From positions 1,282,155 through 1,346,154 of the forward strand of contig NZ_JASBRG010000007.1 of NCBI RefSeq assembly GCF_029961145.1: 64,000 bases of DNA. The letters are read 5' to 3'. The position numbers and the translations under genes are program-made. Each line of letters begins with the position of its first letter. Within the stretch, counting starts at the first letter, position 1. Under the pieces are notes generated by a model. It was not told where the DNA came from and searched no databases. It saw nothing but the letters and a program-made list of their open reading frames with translations. Positions 43,596 through 51,889 of the stretch are shown here, piece by piece. This DNA comes from Pinibacter soli. GTDB lineage: Bacteria; Bacteroidota; Bacteroidia; Chitinophagales; Chitinophagaceae.

Positions 43596-45041
43596 TTAGG
43601 TTTTTGCTTTTTGCTCGTCGCTCTTTTCACCGCCTTCTTTTGTTTCCAAAACAATCACAAAAGGTTGCTTGTACTGTGCTGAAGGTAACTGAATAAATGA
43701 TGCATCGTAATCCAATTTCTCAAGCGACAAAGTTTTGCCCGGCGCTGTCAGCAAATATGCTTTGTCAACCAATGTGTTCTTTGAAGGTTTGACTTTCAAA
43801 CTTCTTGAAACCGGCACATTGAAAACGATCATGTACACTTTGTTTTCGTTTGTCTTCTTTGTATAATAACCCCAATCCTGTTTCTCCCATCCGGCGTATT
43901 CGCAATTGTAAATCGCTGCGTTATTGATCTTCATCCACTCTCCGGCTTCTTTTGCAATCTCTACTTCTTCCGGTCTGAAAGTGCCGTCTGGCTTAGGTCC
44001 GAAGTTGAGTACAAAATTTCCGCCGAGTGAAACACACTGTGCGGTCATCTCCAATATTTCATTTGTTGTCTTCCAATGACCGAGCCATTTTTTCTGGTAG
44101 CCCCAGCCATTTTCCGGAATGGTCATCACACAATCCCAGTCATTGCCATGTACGTCTGCATAAGTTTTTGGAATCTTCCTTTCCCAGCCCTGCTCGTAAT
44201 CGCCCATCAGCACACCGGTTGCATCCACATGCCGGTTGCCAAATTCATCTGCACGAAAACGACTTCCAATGATCAATCCCGGATGCAGCGTTTTTAAATA
44301 TTGCTCCAGTGTGTCTGTAAATGCACCACTTTTTTTCCAGCTGTTATCCCATGTACCATCAAACCAAAGTCCTTTTGTTTGCGGATACTGTTGAAGCAAT
44401 TCCGTTAGCTGTTTTTTCGTAAATAATTTAAAACGTTCAAATGCAACACTGTCTTCCTTTGTTTTCAGATCATAGCGCCAATCTGGATTGTGCCAGTCCA
44501 TGATGGAAAAATACAGATAGACATCAATGCCTTCTTTGGTGTATGCGTCCACTACTTGCTTTACTATATCTTTTTTGCAGGGCGAGTTAGCAATTGTATA
44601 ATCTGTGTATTTACTTGGCCAAAGGCAAAAACCATCATGGTGCTTTGTAGTAAAGGTCACGTAGCGCACACCCATCTGCTTCGCCATCTTTGCCCACTGT
44701 GTCGCATCGAATGATGAAGGGTTGAATTGTTTATAGGCAGAGTCATAGACGCCATTCGGCATGTCTTTCCAGGAGCGGATCCATTCTGCTGCACCATTGT
44801 AGTAGTTACCGTTCAACTCTCCGCCAAACAAAGAATAAACACCCCAGTGAATAAACTGCCCCATTCCATAACCACGCCAGGTGGCCATCTCGACATCCGT
44901 TCTTTTTCCTACTCGGTGTGCTCCATGCTGCAAAACTTTGGGTTGCTGTGCAGACAAAAGACCAGATATTAACAAGCTCCCTGCAAGTAATATCGACTTA
45001 AGCGATCGTTTGTTTTTCTTGTATTGATCAATTCCAGTCAT
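43596..45041 (-). CDS. Alpha-L-fucosidase (GH29)
   Basis: A 481-residue secreted enzyme that releases alpha-linked fucose. The signal peptide is near residues 15-31 (SILLAGSLLISGLLSAQ). The TIM-barrel blocks are GMGQFIHWGVYSLFGGE, MGVRYVTFTTKHHDGFCLW and KGLWFDGTWDNSW, where Asp228 is the expected nucleophile. A C-terminal beta-domain follows. The acid/base residue varies in the family and was not assigned. It begins 9 bases after the GH88 stop, so the genes are co-transcribed. Confidence 0.95.
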   Translation of the reverse strand: MTGIDQYKKNKRSLKSILLAGSLLISGLLSAQQPKVLQHGAHRVGKRTDVEMATWRGYGMGQFIHWGVYSLFGGELNGNYYNGAAEWIRSWKDMPNGVYDSAYKQFNPSSFDATQWAKMAKQMGVRYVTFTTKHHDGFCLWPSKYTDYTIANSPCKKDIVKQVVDAYTKEGIDVYLYFSIMDWHNPDWRYDLKTKEDSVAFERFKLFTKKQLTELLQQYPQTKGLWFDGTWDNSWKKSGAFTDTLEQYLKTLHPGLIIGSRFRADEFGNRHVDATGVLMGDYEQGWERKIPKTYADVHGNDWDCVMTIPENGWGYQKKWLGHWKTTNEILEMTAQCVSLGGNFVLNFGPKPDGTFRPEEVEIAKEAGEWMKINNAAIYNCEYAGWEKQDWGYYTKKTNENKVYMIVFNVPVSRSLKVKPSKNTLVDKAYLLTAPGKTLSLEKLDYDASFIQLPSAQYKQPFVIVLETKEGGEKSDEQKAKT

Positions 45042-45050
45042 AGTAATAGG

Positions 45051-46253
45051 TTATGTATTTAGTAAATACCAGTCTTTATATCTTTTCAATGCTTCCAGAA
45101 AATAATAGTCAGCATAGATAAGCGGCACATCAATTTCGGAATTTAATGGTAACCCTCCGGTGCTGTGTTTTAACAGAAAGCCGCCACTCTCTTTAAACTT
45201 CGACCGGTAGGTATCGCTTGACAAAGATTGCAAAATAGTTTCTGCCGCAGCCACAAATTCTTTGCCTTCGTCTTTCGAACAATACTGTCCCAATTCCAAC
45301 AATGCCGAAGCCATAACTGCCGCAGCTGAAGCATCTCGTTTTGCTTTAGGAATAAAAGGCGCATCGAAATCCCAGTAAGGTATTTTATCAGCTGGCAAAT
45401 TAGGATGATGCAAAATGTATTTCGCAATATTGCAGGCCTGTTTTAAATAGTCTTTGTTTTTTGTAAACCGGTACATCATCGTGTAGCCGTACAGCCCCCA
45501 CGCTTGTCCCCTCGCCCATGATGAATTATCGGAAGCTCCTTGCCAGGTTGCTTTGCGAATTACACCGCCTGTTTTCAAATCATAATCCACCACATGATAT
45601 GAACTGTAATCAGGTCTGAAATGATTCTTCAAAGTAGTGTTTGCATGTGCAATTGCGATGTCTTTGAATCTTGCTTCGCCGCCGTTATTGCTTACCCAGT
45701 AAAGCATTTCAAGGTTCAGCATATTGTCGATGATAACAGGGCATTTGAAATATACATTACTGTTCCATGACTGAATTGCTTTAATGGAAGGACGATAACG
45801 TGACGATAAAGTTTCCGCGGAGCGGAAAATAATGTTCTTGTATTTTTCGTTTTGGGTAAGCCTGTAAGCATTGCCGAAGCTGCAAAACATCATAAAACCC
45901 AGATCGTGATTACCTGTGTAGGTTTGATTGGGTTCAATGAGATTTAAAGCAGCTTCCGCTTCTTTTTTAATAGTCTCATCTTTCGTTTGCTCGTAGATGT
46001 ACCAGAGTGATCCGGGATAAAAACCGCTGCACCACCAGGTAATTTCATTGGCAAGCAACTTCTTATTTTTTTCGTCATAAGATTGCGGCATCTGACCCGC
46101 CGGTATTTGTGTCAACATATAACGGTATTGGCTATCCGCAAGCAAAAAATTTTCGTGAACCAGCTCTGCCATTCTTATCTTACTATCGGTTGTTTGAGCC
46201 TTCGCAACAAAAAAGCCCACAACAATAACCGTCATCAAACCTACTCTTTTCAT
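45051..46253 (-). CDS. Unsaturated glucuronyl hydrolase (GH88)
   Basis: A 400-residue enzyme that removes 4,5-unsaturated uronic acids left by polysaccharide lyases. The signal peptide is MKRVGLMTVIVVGFFVAKAQ. The (alpha/alpha)6-barrel has WWCSGFYPGSLWYIYEQT near residue 75, GNHDLGFMMF with Asp117, PVIIDNMLNLEMLYW with catalytic Asp176, and WARGQAWGLYGYTMMYRFT near residue 255. The Asp pair spacing (59) is close to that in Bacillus UGL. It requires a lyase product, yet no lyase gene is in the window. It is probably transcribed from the SusC promoter. Confidence 0.95.
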   Translation of the reverse strand: MKRVGLMTVIVVGFFVAKAQTTDSKIRMAELVHENFLLADSQYRYMLTQIPAGQMPQSYDEKNKKLLANEITWWCSGFYPGSLWYIYEQTKDETIKKEAEAALNLIEPNQTYTGNHDLGFMMFCSFGNAYRLTQNEKYKNIIFRSAETLSSRYRPSIKAIQSWNSNVYFKCPVIIDNMLNLEMLYWVSNNGGEARFKDIAIAHANTTLKNHFRPDYSSYHVVDYDLKTGGVIRKATWQGASDNSSWARGQAWGLYGYTMMYRFTKNKDYLKQACNIAKYILHHPNLPADKIPYWDFDAPFIPKAKRDASAAAVMASALLELGQYCSKDEGKEFVAAAETILQSLSSDTYRSKFKESGGFLLKHSTGGLPLNSEIDVPLIYADYYFLEALKRYKDWYLLNT

Positions 46254-46279
46254 TACTCAATAATTGGATTCGTTTTAAA

Positions 46280-46432
46280 TTTCTATTGATATTAATATCC
46301 TACGGGCAATGTTGTAACTGATTCTGTTTTTCTATTGATATCAATGCCCTACGGGCAAGGGATTTCCCGTAGGGAAATAACATCAATAGAACAAGGTACC
46401 AACGTACGTTTTTGCCCGTGGGGCATTAATCT
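46280..46432. repeat. Cluster of CCTACGGGCA-type dispersed repeats
   Basis: Two direct copies of TTCTATTGATAT followed by AAT and CCTACGGGCAA lie at about 46281 and 46330; an inverted copy CCCGTAGGG...CATCAATAGA follows at 46366-46390, forming a 25-base imperfect stem with the second copy; a fourth partial copy, GCCCGTGGGGCATTAAT, is at about 46414. The cluster fills the 314-base gap between SusD and GH88 inside the operon. Confidence 0.8.
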
Positions 46433-46509
46433 GACAAGTCGCATTTTATTGAAGGATATTGCGTCAGACCTTCTAAATTTCAATGCACTGATCATAAGTT
46501 TTTAAACTG

Positions 46510-46533
46510 GGCCCCGAGAAAATCCACGGGGCC
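46510..46533 (-). terminator. Hairpin after SusD, possible attenuator
   Basis: GGCCCCG and CGGGGCC form a 7-base stem with a 10-base loop, 35 bases after the SusD stop. There is only a short T-run, so partial termination that lowers GH88/GH29 expression is possible. Confidence 0.6.
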
Positions 46534-46567
46534 TCTTGCTGATTAAAAAACTGCCCATGAGAAAAAA

Positions 46568-48352
46568 CTATTGTTCCCAGCCCGGGTTCTGTTTTAATTT
46601 CGGGTTCAATGTCAAATCCTCTACAGGGATAGGAAATAAATATTGTTTCTTTTCGTCAAATGCTCTTCCGTTAGGCAATGTTTTCGCGTACGGCAGCAAG
46701 TAACCACCACTGCTTAAGTAAACATCTGTATTGATCTTAACTGTTGGAAATTGCGCCTGCACAAACTTCATTCCTTCTACCGGTATCTCTAAGAAGCGAC
46801 CTGCTTTCCAGCGCATAAGATCATCCCATCTTGTATTTTCAAATGCCATTTCTACTCTTCTTTCTCTTCTTATTTCGCGCAGCAGCGGAGCAGGTATATA
46901 AGCACAATACTTCGTGTAATTGCCGTCTAACACAGCATCAGTTGGAATCGCAGTAATCAGGAGTTTTGGCATTCCAACTCTGTCTCTTATTGCGTTGATG
47001 GTTTTGTCAACAACAGCCTGATCGCATTGACCCAATTCAAATTTTGCTTCCGCATAGCTCAGCAACACTTCAGCGTATCTGAATACCGGTGCGGCCTGCA
47101 TGCCATTCGTAACTCTGTTCCAATCTACAGGATCGTTAAGGAACCATTTTGCCAAACGATAGCCTGTAGGACATTTGTTACCTGAAAGCCCTGGAATATT
47201 TGGCTTGGGCGCATTGTTTGCACCTTGTGAAACGCCCACTGCCAAACAGTATGTACCAAAATTGCAAATGGTTTGTGATAAGCGTGGGTCACGGTTTTGA
47301 AGCTCCAGTTGAATAGAATCTCTTCCTAAGAAAAGCGGACTGGTTGAAATAGGTAAACCATCTTTACACAAATACTCGTCAACGAAGTTGCGCGTCGCGC
47401 CAAACTGGTGCCTTAAATTCTGTGCAAAGTAGCGGCTGAATGCAACGCCCATTTGAAGACTTTCAGAATACTCTTTGGTCAATATAACTTCTGAGTTGCC
47501 TTTGTAAGTGTACTGTGCAAACAAAGAGTTGTATGCTTGTGCCGCATTGCTTGACTTAACTAAGGAATAATTTCCGGTCATTAACTGTTCGCAGGCATCT
47601 GACGCGGCCTGCAGGAATTTTTTCCCATCGAGATTCAATTCAGTGTGATATTTTCTGTAAGTGCCTTCATACAAACCAATGCGCATTTTTAAAAACAACG
47701 CCTGGTCTTTATTGAGGCGATCTGTTATCTCCTTTCCTTTTGCAGGCAACCATGCGATGGCGGTATCAATGATTCTTAAAACAGAATCCATCACTTGCGC
47801 ACGCGGTGTTCTTGGCGCATATAATTCAGGAGACGTTGTAGTCAATGTGTTTGTGAGCCACGGCACATCGCCGAAAAGTTTTACTTTTTCAAAATAGTCC
47901 CATGCCTTAAAAAAGTACACTTCGCCGCCGTAAACGTTTTGTGTGGCGGTGGGAATTTTTGTTCTTCTGAAATTTTCCAGGAACAAGTTGAGTGTTCTAA
48001 TGTTTGAAAAGTTCCATCCGCCGGAGCCGCTTCCACCAGTTAAATGACTTATGTATTGGTTCGCCGCAACTTTAGAATATGTATTCGGGGCGGCATTGTC
48101 GGTGATCACATCTCCATACGCAATGGCAGCTTGTGTATAGCCATAAGGCGCTATGGTTGCATCGCCGAAACCGTATCCAAAGCCAACAATATAGGTGGGA
48201 TAAATGCTGTTATTATACAATTGCAAATCCTGTTCTGAGTTCCAGTAGTTCCCATCATTGATGCTATCTAACGGATACTTGTTTAAAAAGTCTTTATTAC
48301 AACTGTAAATAGTAACCGAAAAAGCAATTAAGCCTAATATTTTCGATTTCAT
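46568..48352 (-). CDS. SusD/RagB family lipoprotein
   Basis: A 594-residue surface lipoprotein with lipobox IYSC (Cys near residue 18) and the usual start CNKDFLNKYPLDSINDGNYW. Other markers are YFFKAWDYFEKVKLFGDVPW near residue 150, RYAEVLLSYAEAKFELGQ near residue 430, the RRERRVEMAFENTRWDDLMR block near residue 510, and the ending FPIPVEDLTLNPKLKQNPGW. It pairs with the SusC gene 19 bases upstream and precedes GH88 and GH29 genes. Confidence 0.96.
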   Translation of the reverse strand: MKSKILGLIAFSVTIYSCNKDFLNKYPLDSINDGNYWNSEQDLQLYNNSIYPTYIVGFGYGFGDATIAPYGYTQAAIAYGDVITDNAAPNTYSKVAANQYISHLTGGSGSGGWNFSNIRTLNLFLENFRRTKIPTATQNVYGGEVYFFKAWDYFEKVKLFGDVPWLTNTLTTTSPELYAPRTPRAQVMDSVLRIIDTAIAWLPAKGKEITDRLNKDQALFLKMRIGLYEGTYRKYHTELNLDGKKFLQAASDACEQLMTGNYSLVKSSNAAQAYNSLFAQYTYKGNSEVILTKEYSESLQMGVAFSRYFAQNLRHQFGATRNFVDEYLCKDGLPISTSPLFLGRDSIQLELQNRDPRLSQTICNFGTYCLAVGVSQGANNAPKPNIPGLSGNKCPTGYRLAKWFLNDPVDWNRVTNGMQAAPVFRYAEVLLSYAEAKFELGQCDQAVVDKTINAIRDRVGMPKLLITAIPTDAVLDGNYTKYCAYIPAPLLREIRRERRVEMAFENTRWDDLMRWKAGRFLEIPVEGMKFVQAQFPTVKINTDVYLSSGGYLLPYAKTLPNGRAFDEKKQYLFPIPVEDLTLNPKLKQNPGWEQ

Positions 48353-48371
48353 GTATAATGATTTTTGAGTG

Positions 48372-51300
48372 TTAGAATGTTACTTGCAGACCAAAAGCAA
48401 AAGATTTCATCATCGGATAATTTGCGCTCAGCACTTCAGGATCAAACACGTTTGGCACTTTGCTGTACTGCCATACATTGTAACCTGCGGCATAAACTCT
48501 CACCTTTTGCAAACCAATGTGCCTGATCGTCTTCATAGGTACAGAATAACCGAGTGTGAAATTTTTCAGGCGGATGTATGCTGCGTTTTGCAGATATCTT
48601 GTTTGCACCTGTATATTTTGCGACGCCGCTTTGTATGCAGGATAAAATGCATCGGTGTTGTCTGGTGTCCATGAATCGCTGTACACTTGTCTTGTACCAA
48701 TACCACCGGCGATTGCGCCCCAGAATAAATTATCACCAACCCAAACTTCACGTTTACCCACGCCCTGGAAGAAAATATTCAGATCGAAATTTTTCCATGA
48801 AAAATTACTATTGAGACCAAATTGAAAACGTGGTGTGCTGTTACCGATAATTCTTCTGTCGCCAGGATCGCTGACAGTGTTGGAGCCTTGGGAAACGATG
48901 GTATCACCATCCAGGTTAGCATAACGAACATCGCCCGGATAAAGAAGGCCGGAGTATATCTGTTTCTGACTTGGCGCTTTTGCAATTTCATCATTTGACT
49001 GGAAAATACCTTCTGTTGTATAGCCCCATATCTCTCCCATTTTTTGACCCGCATATAAAGTGCTTAACAACTTGTTAGGATTGCCGTTGAACTTCGTAAC
49101 GGTGGTTTGATAATTGGATAAACCAAAAGCAACATCGTATCTGAAACCGTTGCTGGCAGCATCTCTCCATTTCAGTGACAACTCCCAGCCCTTGGTTTGC
49201 AATTCACCTGAATTTTGCGTAGGTGGGTTTGTTCCTAAAACCGCAGGATACTTACTACCGTCTACAAGGATGTCTTTTGTTGTACGGTTATACCAGTCGA
49301 ATTGCATATCCAGTTTGTTGATTAAAGTCGCATCCACTCCAAAATCCAATGTAGACGCGGTTTCCCATGTGATGTTAGGATCAACCAATCCCGGAGGTGT
49401 AATACCAACAGGTCTTGTACCATTGAATAGTTGTGTAACCTGCGAAGTGGTTCCGTAAGAAGGAACGTAAATGTAGTTTGCCACATTTTGGTTACCGATG
49501 CTGCCGTAAGAAGCACGCAGTTTAAGATCTGTCACCACTGGTTTTATAATACTTGCAAATTTCTCTTCTGACACTCTCCATCCTGCGGAAACAGACGGAA
49601 AGAATTTGCTTCTTGAATCTTCGGGGAAACGGGAAGTCTGGTCATAGCGGCCGTTTGATTCAAGCAAATATTTGCCTTTGTAATTGTAGGTGAATCTGTA
49701 AAACGCACCACGTACCGCCCATTCACTTTCAGCATCATTTGCTGTTCTCTGTCCGGTAGTTTGAGTAATCACCGGCACAGAAGGAGTAATCATGCTGTTT
49801 CCTGTTGCGTCAAGATAATTGTCTTTGTACCATTCCTGGTTGAGGCCCGCCAACGCATAGAAGTTGTGGTTCTTCAGCGAGTAGGAATAATCAGTATAAA
49901 CATTCACGAGATATTGATTGAAATGATCGGATATCTTGTAAACAGAGCTGGGACTGGTGTACACATTGGTGGTAGAGTACCAGCTCGTTTCTATCCTGTT
50001 TAATTCCGGTATGATTCTTTTTTCAGAATAGCTATTCGACGTGTATGCGATATCACTTTTAATGTTCCAGTTTTTGGCCAGCTTAATGGATGGAGAAACA
50101 CCTAACAACAGGTTTTCTGTGTTCTGCCTGTCTAACGAACCATAATCCATGAATGACAAAATATTATCCGTGTACCTGCCTCCCATATTGTTAGGTGCAT
50201 TTGCCGGAGCATGCATTGGCATGTTCACATTTCTATCAGGCTCCTGCGACAAAGCTCTCCACCAACCTCCTTTTCCCGACGGGTTAACCGGTTGCGTGTA
50301 AGTTGTGTTATAATAGTTTGTTCTGAAATCAAGTTTGAACCAGTTTGTTACCTGAGAGGACAAATTGAAAGTCGCATTGTAACGTTTGAATTTGTCGGTA
50401 TTCAGTTTGTAAATTCCATCCTGGTCAAGGTAGCCGAGCGATGCGTAGTAAGTATTTTTTTCGCTACCGCCCGATAAACTCAGGTTGTGCTTTTGCATGG
50501 GTGAAGAAGCTTTAACTGCTTCGTTATAAGGATTCTGGTTAGCCACCCAAATGATGGAACTCGCATCGTTGCCCGGCACACTCATGATGTAAGGCGATGC
50601 TGTTTTGGGGTTGTCCATGTATGCTTTGATGGCTGCCAGCTTAGTGATCATGTCTGTAGAAGCCGATGCATTTTGCAGGGCTTGTGCTTTGATCAACGCA
50701 TCCTGAATTTCGTAGGCATTCAACAAGTCAGGAATGGCTGCGGGTTTGTTCCACTGAAAATCATTGTAATAGGAAATGCTTGGCTTCTCCGTTTTCTTTC
50801 CTTTTTTGGTGGTAACCAACAACACACCGTATGCAGCTCTTGCTCCATAAATTGCAGATGAAGCGGCGTCTTTTAAAAGTGAAATGCTTTCAATGTCCTC
50901 CGGGTTCACCTGGCTGATGTCCATTGGAATATTATCTACCAATGTAAAAGGCGAACCTGTCTGAATGACAAAGTCGGTGCCGCTTTTGGTAAATGAAGTA
51001 CCTCCTCTCACGTTCAATGACGGGGTAGTGTTAGGACTTCCGTTGCTAATGGTAACATTCAGGTTGGGAATAACGCCTTGCAGTGCCTGCCCAACGTTGG
51101 CAACCGGACGGCCCTCAATTTCTTTTGCGGTAACCTGAGCAACTGCGCCGGTAAGATTTACTTTTTTCTGCGAGCCATACCCAACCACTACCACTTCAGA
51201 TAAGCCTGCGGATTCAGGCTTCATGGTGATGTTTATACTGGTATTGTCACCAACTGTTACGTTTGTAGCGACGTAACCAATCAATGAAAATTCAAGAATG

Positions 51301-51605
51301 TCTCCTTTGTTGGCATCAATGTTAAACACGCCATCGGCATTCGTGGCCGTTCCGCGGGTGGTGCCTTTTACTTTTACTGATACAAAGGCAAGCGGTTTGC
51401 CGGCGTTATCAGTTACTTTTCCTCCGATTGATTTTGTGGGAACCCTCAGGTTATTATAAGGAGAGGTCAAATTTCCCGGTAAAGCCATTGTTTGTTTTTG
51501 GAAACAAAAAACAACAGCCAATAATATGGGAGTCTTTTTTGCCGCAGGCAATCGCCATAGTTGCCAAAAGTTTTTCTCTCTACAACGAGTTTTGGTGAAT
51601 CGCAT
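48372..51605 (-). CDS. SusC/RagA TonB-linked outer membrane protein
   Basis: A 1077-residue TonB-dependent importer. The N-terminal 45 residues are longer and more basic than usual (MRFTKTRCREKNFWQLWR then a hydrophobic stretch ILLAVVFCF), so a later start cannot be excluded. Next come the carboxypeptidase-regulatory-like domain (IGGKVTDNAGKPLAFVSV), VVVGYGSQKKVNLTGAV, plug blocks IPNLNVTISNGSP and IESISLLKDAASSAIYGARA, and a barrel ending SFAFGLQVTF. It heads the SusD-GH88-GH29-DUF2264 series and is divergent from the hybrid sensor gene, its probable regulator. Confidence 0.95.
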   Translation of the reverse strand: MRFTKTRCREKNFWQLWRLPAAKKTPILLAVVFCFQKQTMALPGNLTSPYNNLRVPTKSIGGKVTDNAGKPLAFVSVKVKGTTRGTATNADGVFNIDANKGDILEFSLIGYVATNVTVGDNTSINITMKPESAGLSEVVVVGYGSQKKVNLTGAVAQVTAKEIEGRPVANVGQALQGVIPNLNVTISNGSPNTTPSLNVRGGTSFTKSGTDFVIQTGSPFTLVDNIPMDISQVNPEDIESISLLKDAASSAIYGARAAYGVLLVTTKKGKKTEKPSISYYNDFQWNKPAAIPDLLNAYEIQDALIKAQALQNASASTDMITKLAAIKAYMDNPKTASPYIMSVPGNDASSIIWVANQNPYNEAVKASSPMQKHNLSLSGGSEKNTYYASLGYLDQDGIYKLNTDKFKRYNATFNLSSQVTNWFKLDFRTNYYNTTYTQPVNPSGKGGWWRALSQEPDRNVNMPMHAPANAPNNMGGRYTDNILSFMDYGSLDRQNTENLLLGVSPSIKLAKNWNIKSDIAYTSNSYSEKRIIPELNRIETSWYSTTNVYTSPSSVYKISDHFNQYLVNVYTDYSYSLKNHNFYALAGLNQEWYKDNYLDATGNSMITPSVPVITQTTGQRTANDAESEWAVRGAFYRFTYNYKGKYLLESNGRYDQTSRFPEDSRSKFFPSVSAGWRVSEEKFASIIKPVVTDLKLRASYGSIGNQNVANYIYVPSYGTTSQVTQLFNGTRPVGITPPGLVDPNITWETASTLDFGVDATLINKLDMQFDWYNRTTKDILVDGSKYPAVLGTNPPTQNSGELQTKGWELSLKWRDAASNGFRYDVAFGLSNYQTTVTKFNGNPNKLLSTLYAGQKMGEIWGYTTEGIFQSNDEIAKAPSQKQIYSGLLYPGDVRYANLDGDTIVSQGSNTVSDPGDRRIIGNSTPRFQFGLNSNFSWKNFDLNIFFQGVGKREVWVGDNLFWGAIAGGIGTRQVYSDSWTPDNTDAFYPAYKAASQNIQVQTRYLQNAAYIRLKNFTLGYSVPMKTIRHIGLQKVRVYAAGYNVWQYSKVPNVFDPEVLSANYPMMKSFAFGLQVTF

Positions 51606-51772
51606 TTTAGTTGGTTTTAAGTTGAGAAACTCTGGTGAGTTGGTGCTTTAAATTTCTGTCGATATTCCAAAAACCACGGGTGAAGATTCCGTTTATGAAG
51701 GGGTAAAATCCTGTTTTCTATAAAGAGAAAATATTAACCATTGATTATCATAAGATTAAAAAATGATTAATT

Positions 51773-51844
51773 GTAGAGACAAGGCACTGCCTTGTCTTTG
51801 CTATTACCGCCTGTTCGAAAGACAAGGCAGTGCCTTGTCTCTAC
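51773..51844. repeat. Perfect 27-base inverted repeat, each arm itself palindromic
   Basis: The arms at 51773-51799 and 51818-51844 are exact reverse complements with an 18-base spacer. Each arm contains AGACAAGGCACTGCCTTGTCT or its complement, which is nearly self-complementary, so either two small hairpins or one long one could form. It is 45 bases before the hybrid sensor ATG in the 284-base divergent region. Confidence 0.85.
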
Positions 51845-51889
51845 GTTTTCATTTTTCAACTACCTTCATACCTAGTATTACCATAGGCC

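Noticed and set aside
46280-46432. CRISPR-like array
   Set aside because: Copies are few, imperfect and in both orientations, with no regular spacers and no cas genes.
51773-51844. Insertion sequence ends
   Set aside because: Only 18 bases lie between the arms and there is no transposase, so it cannot be an intact insertion sequence.
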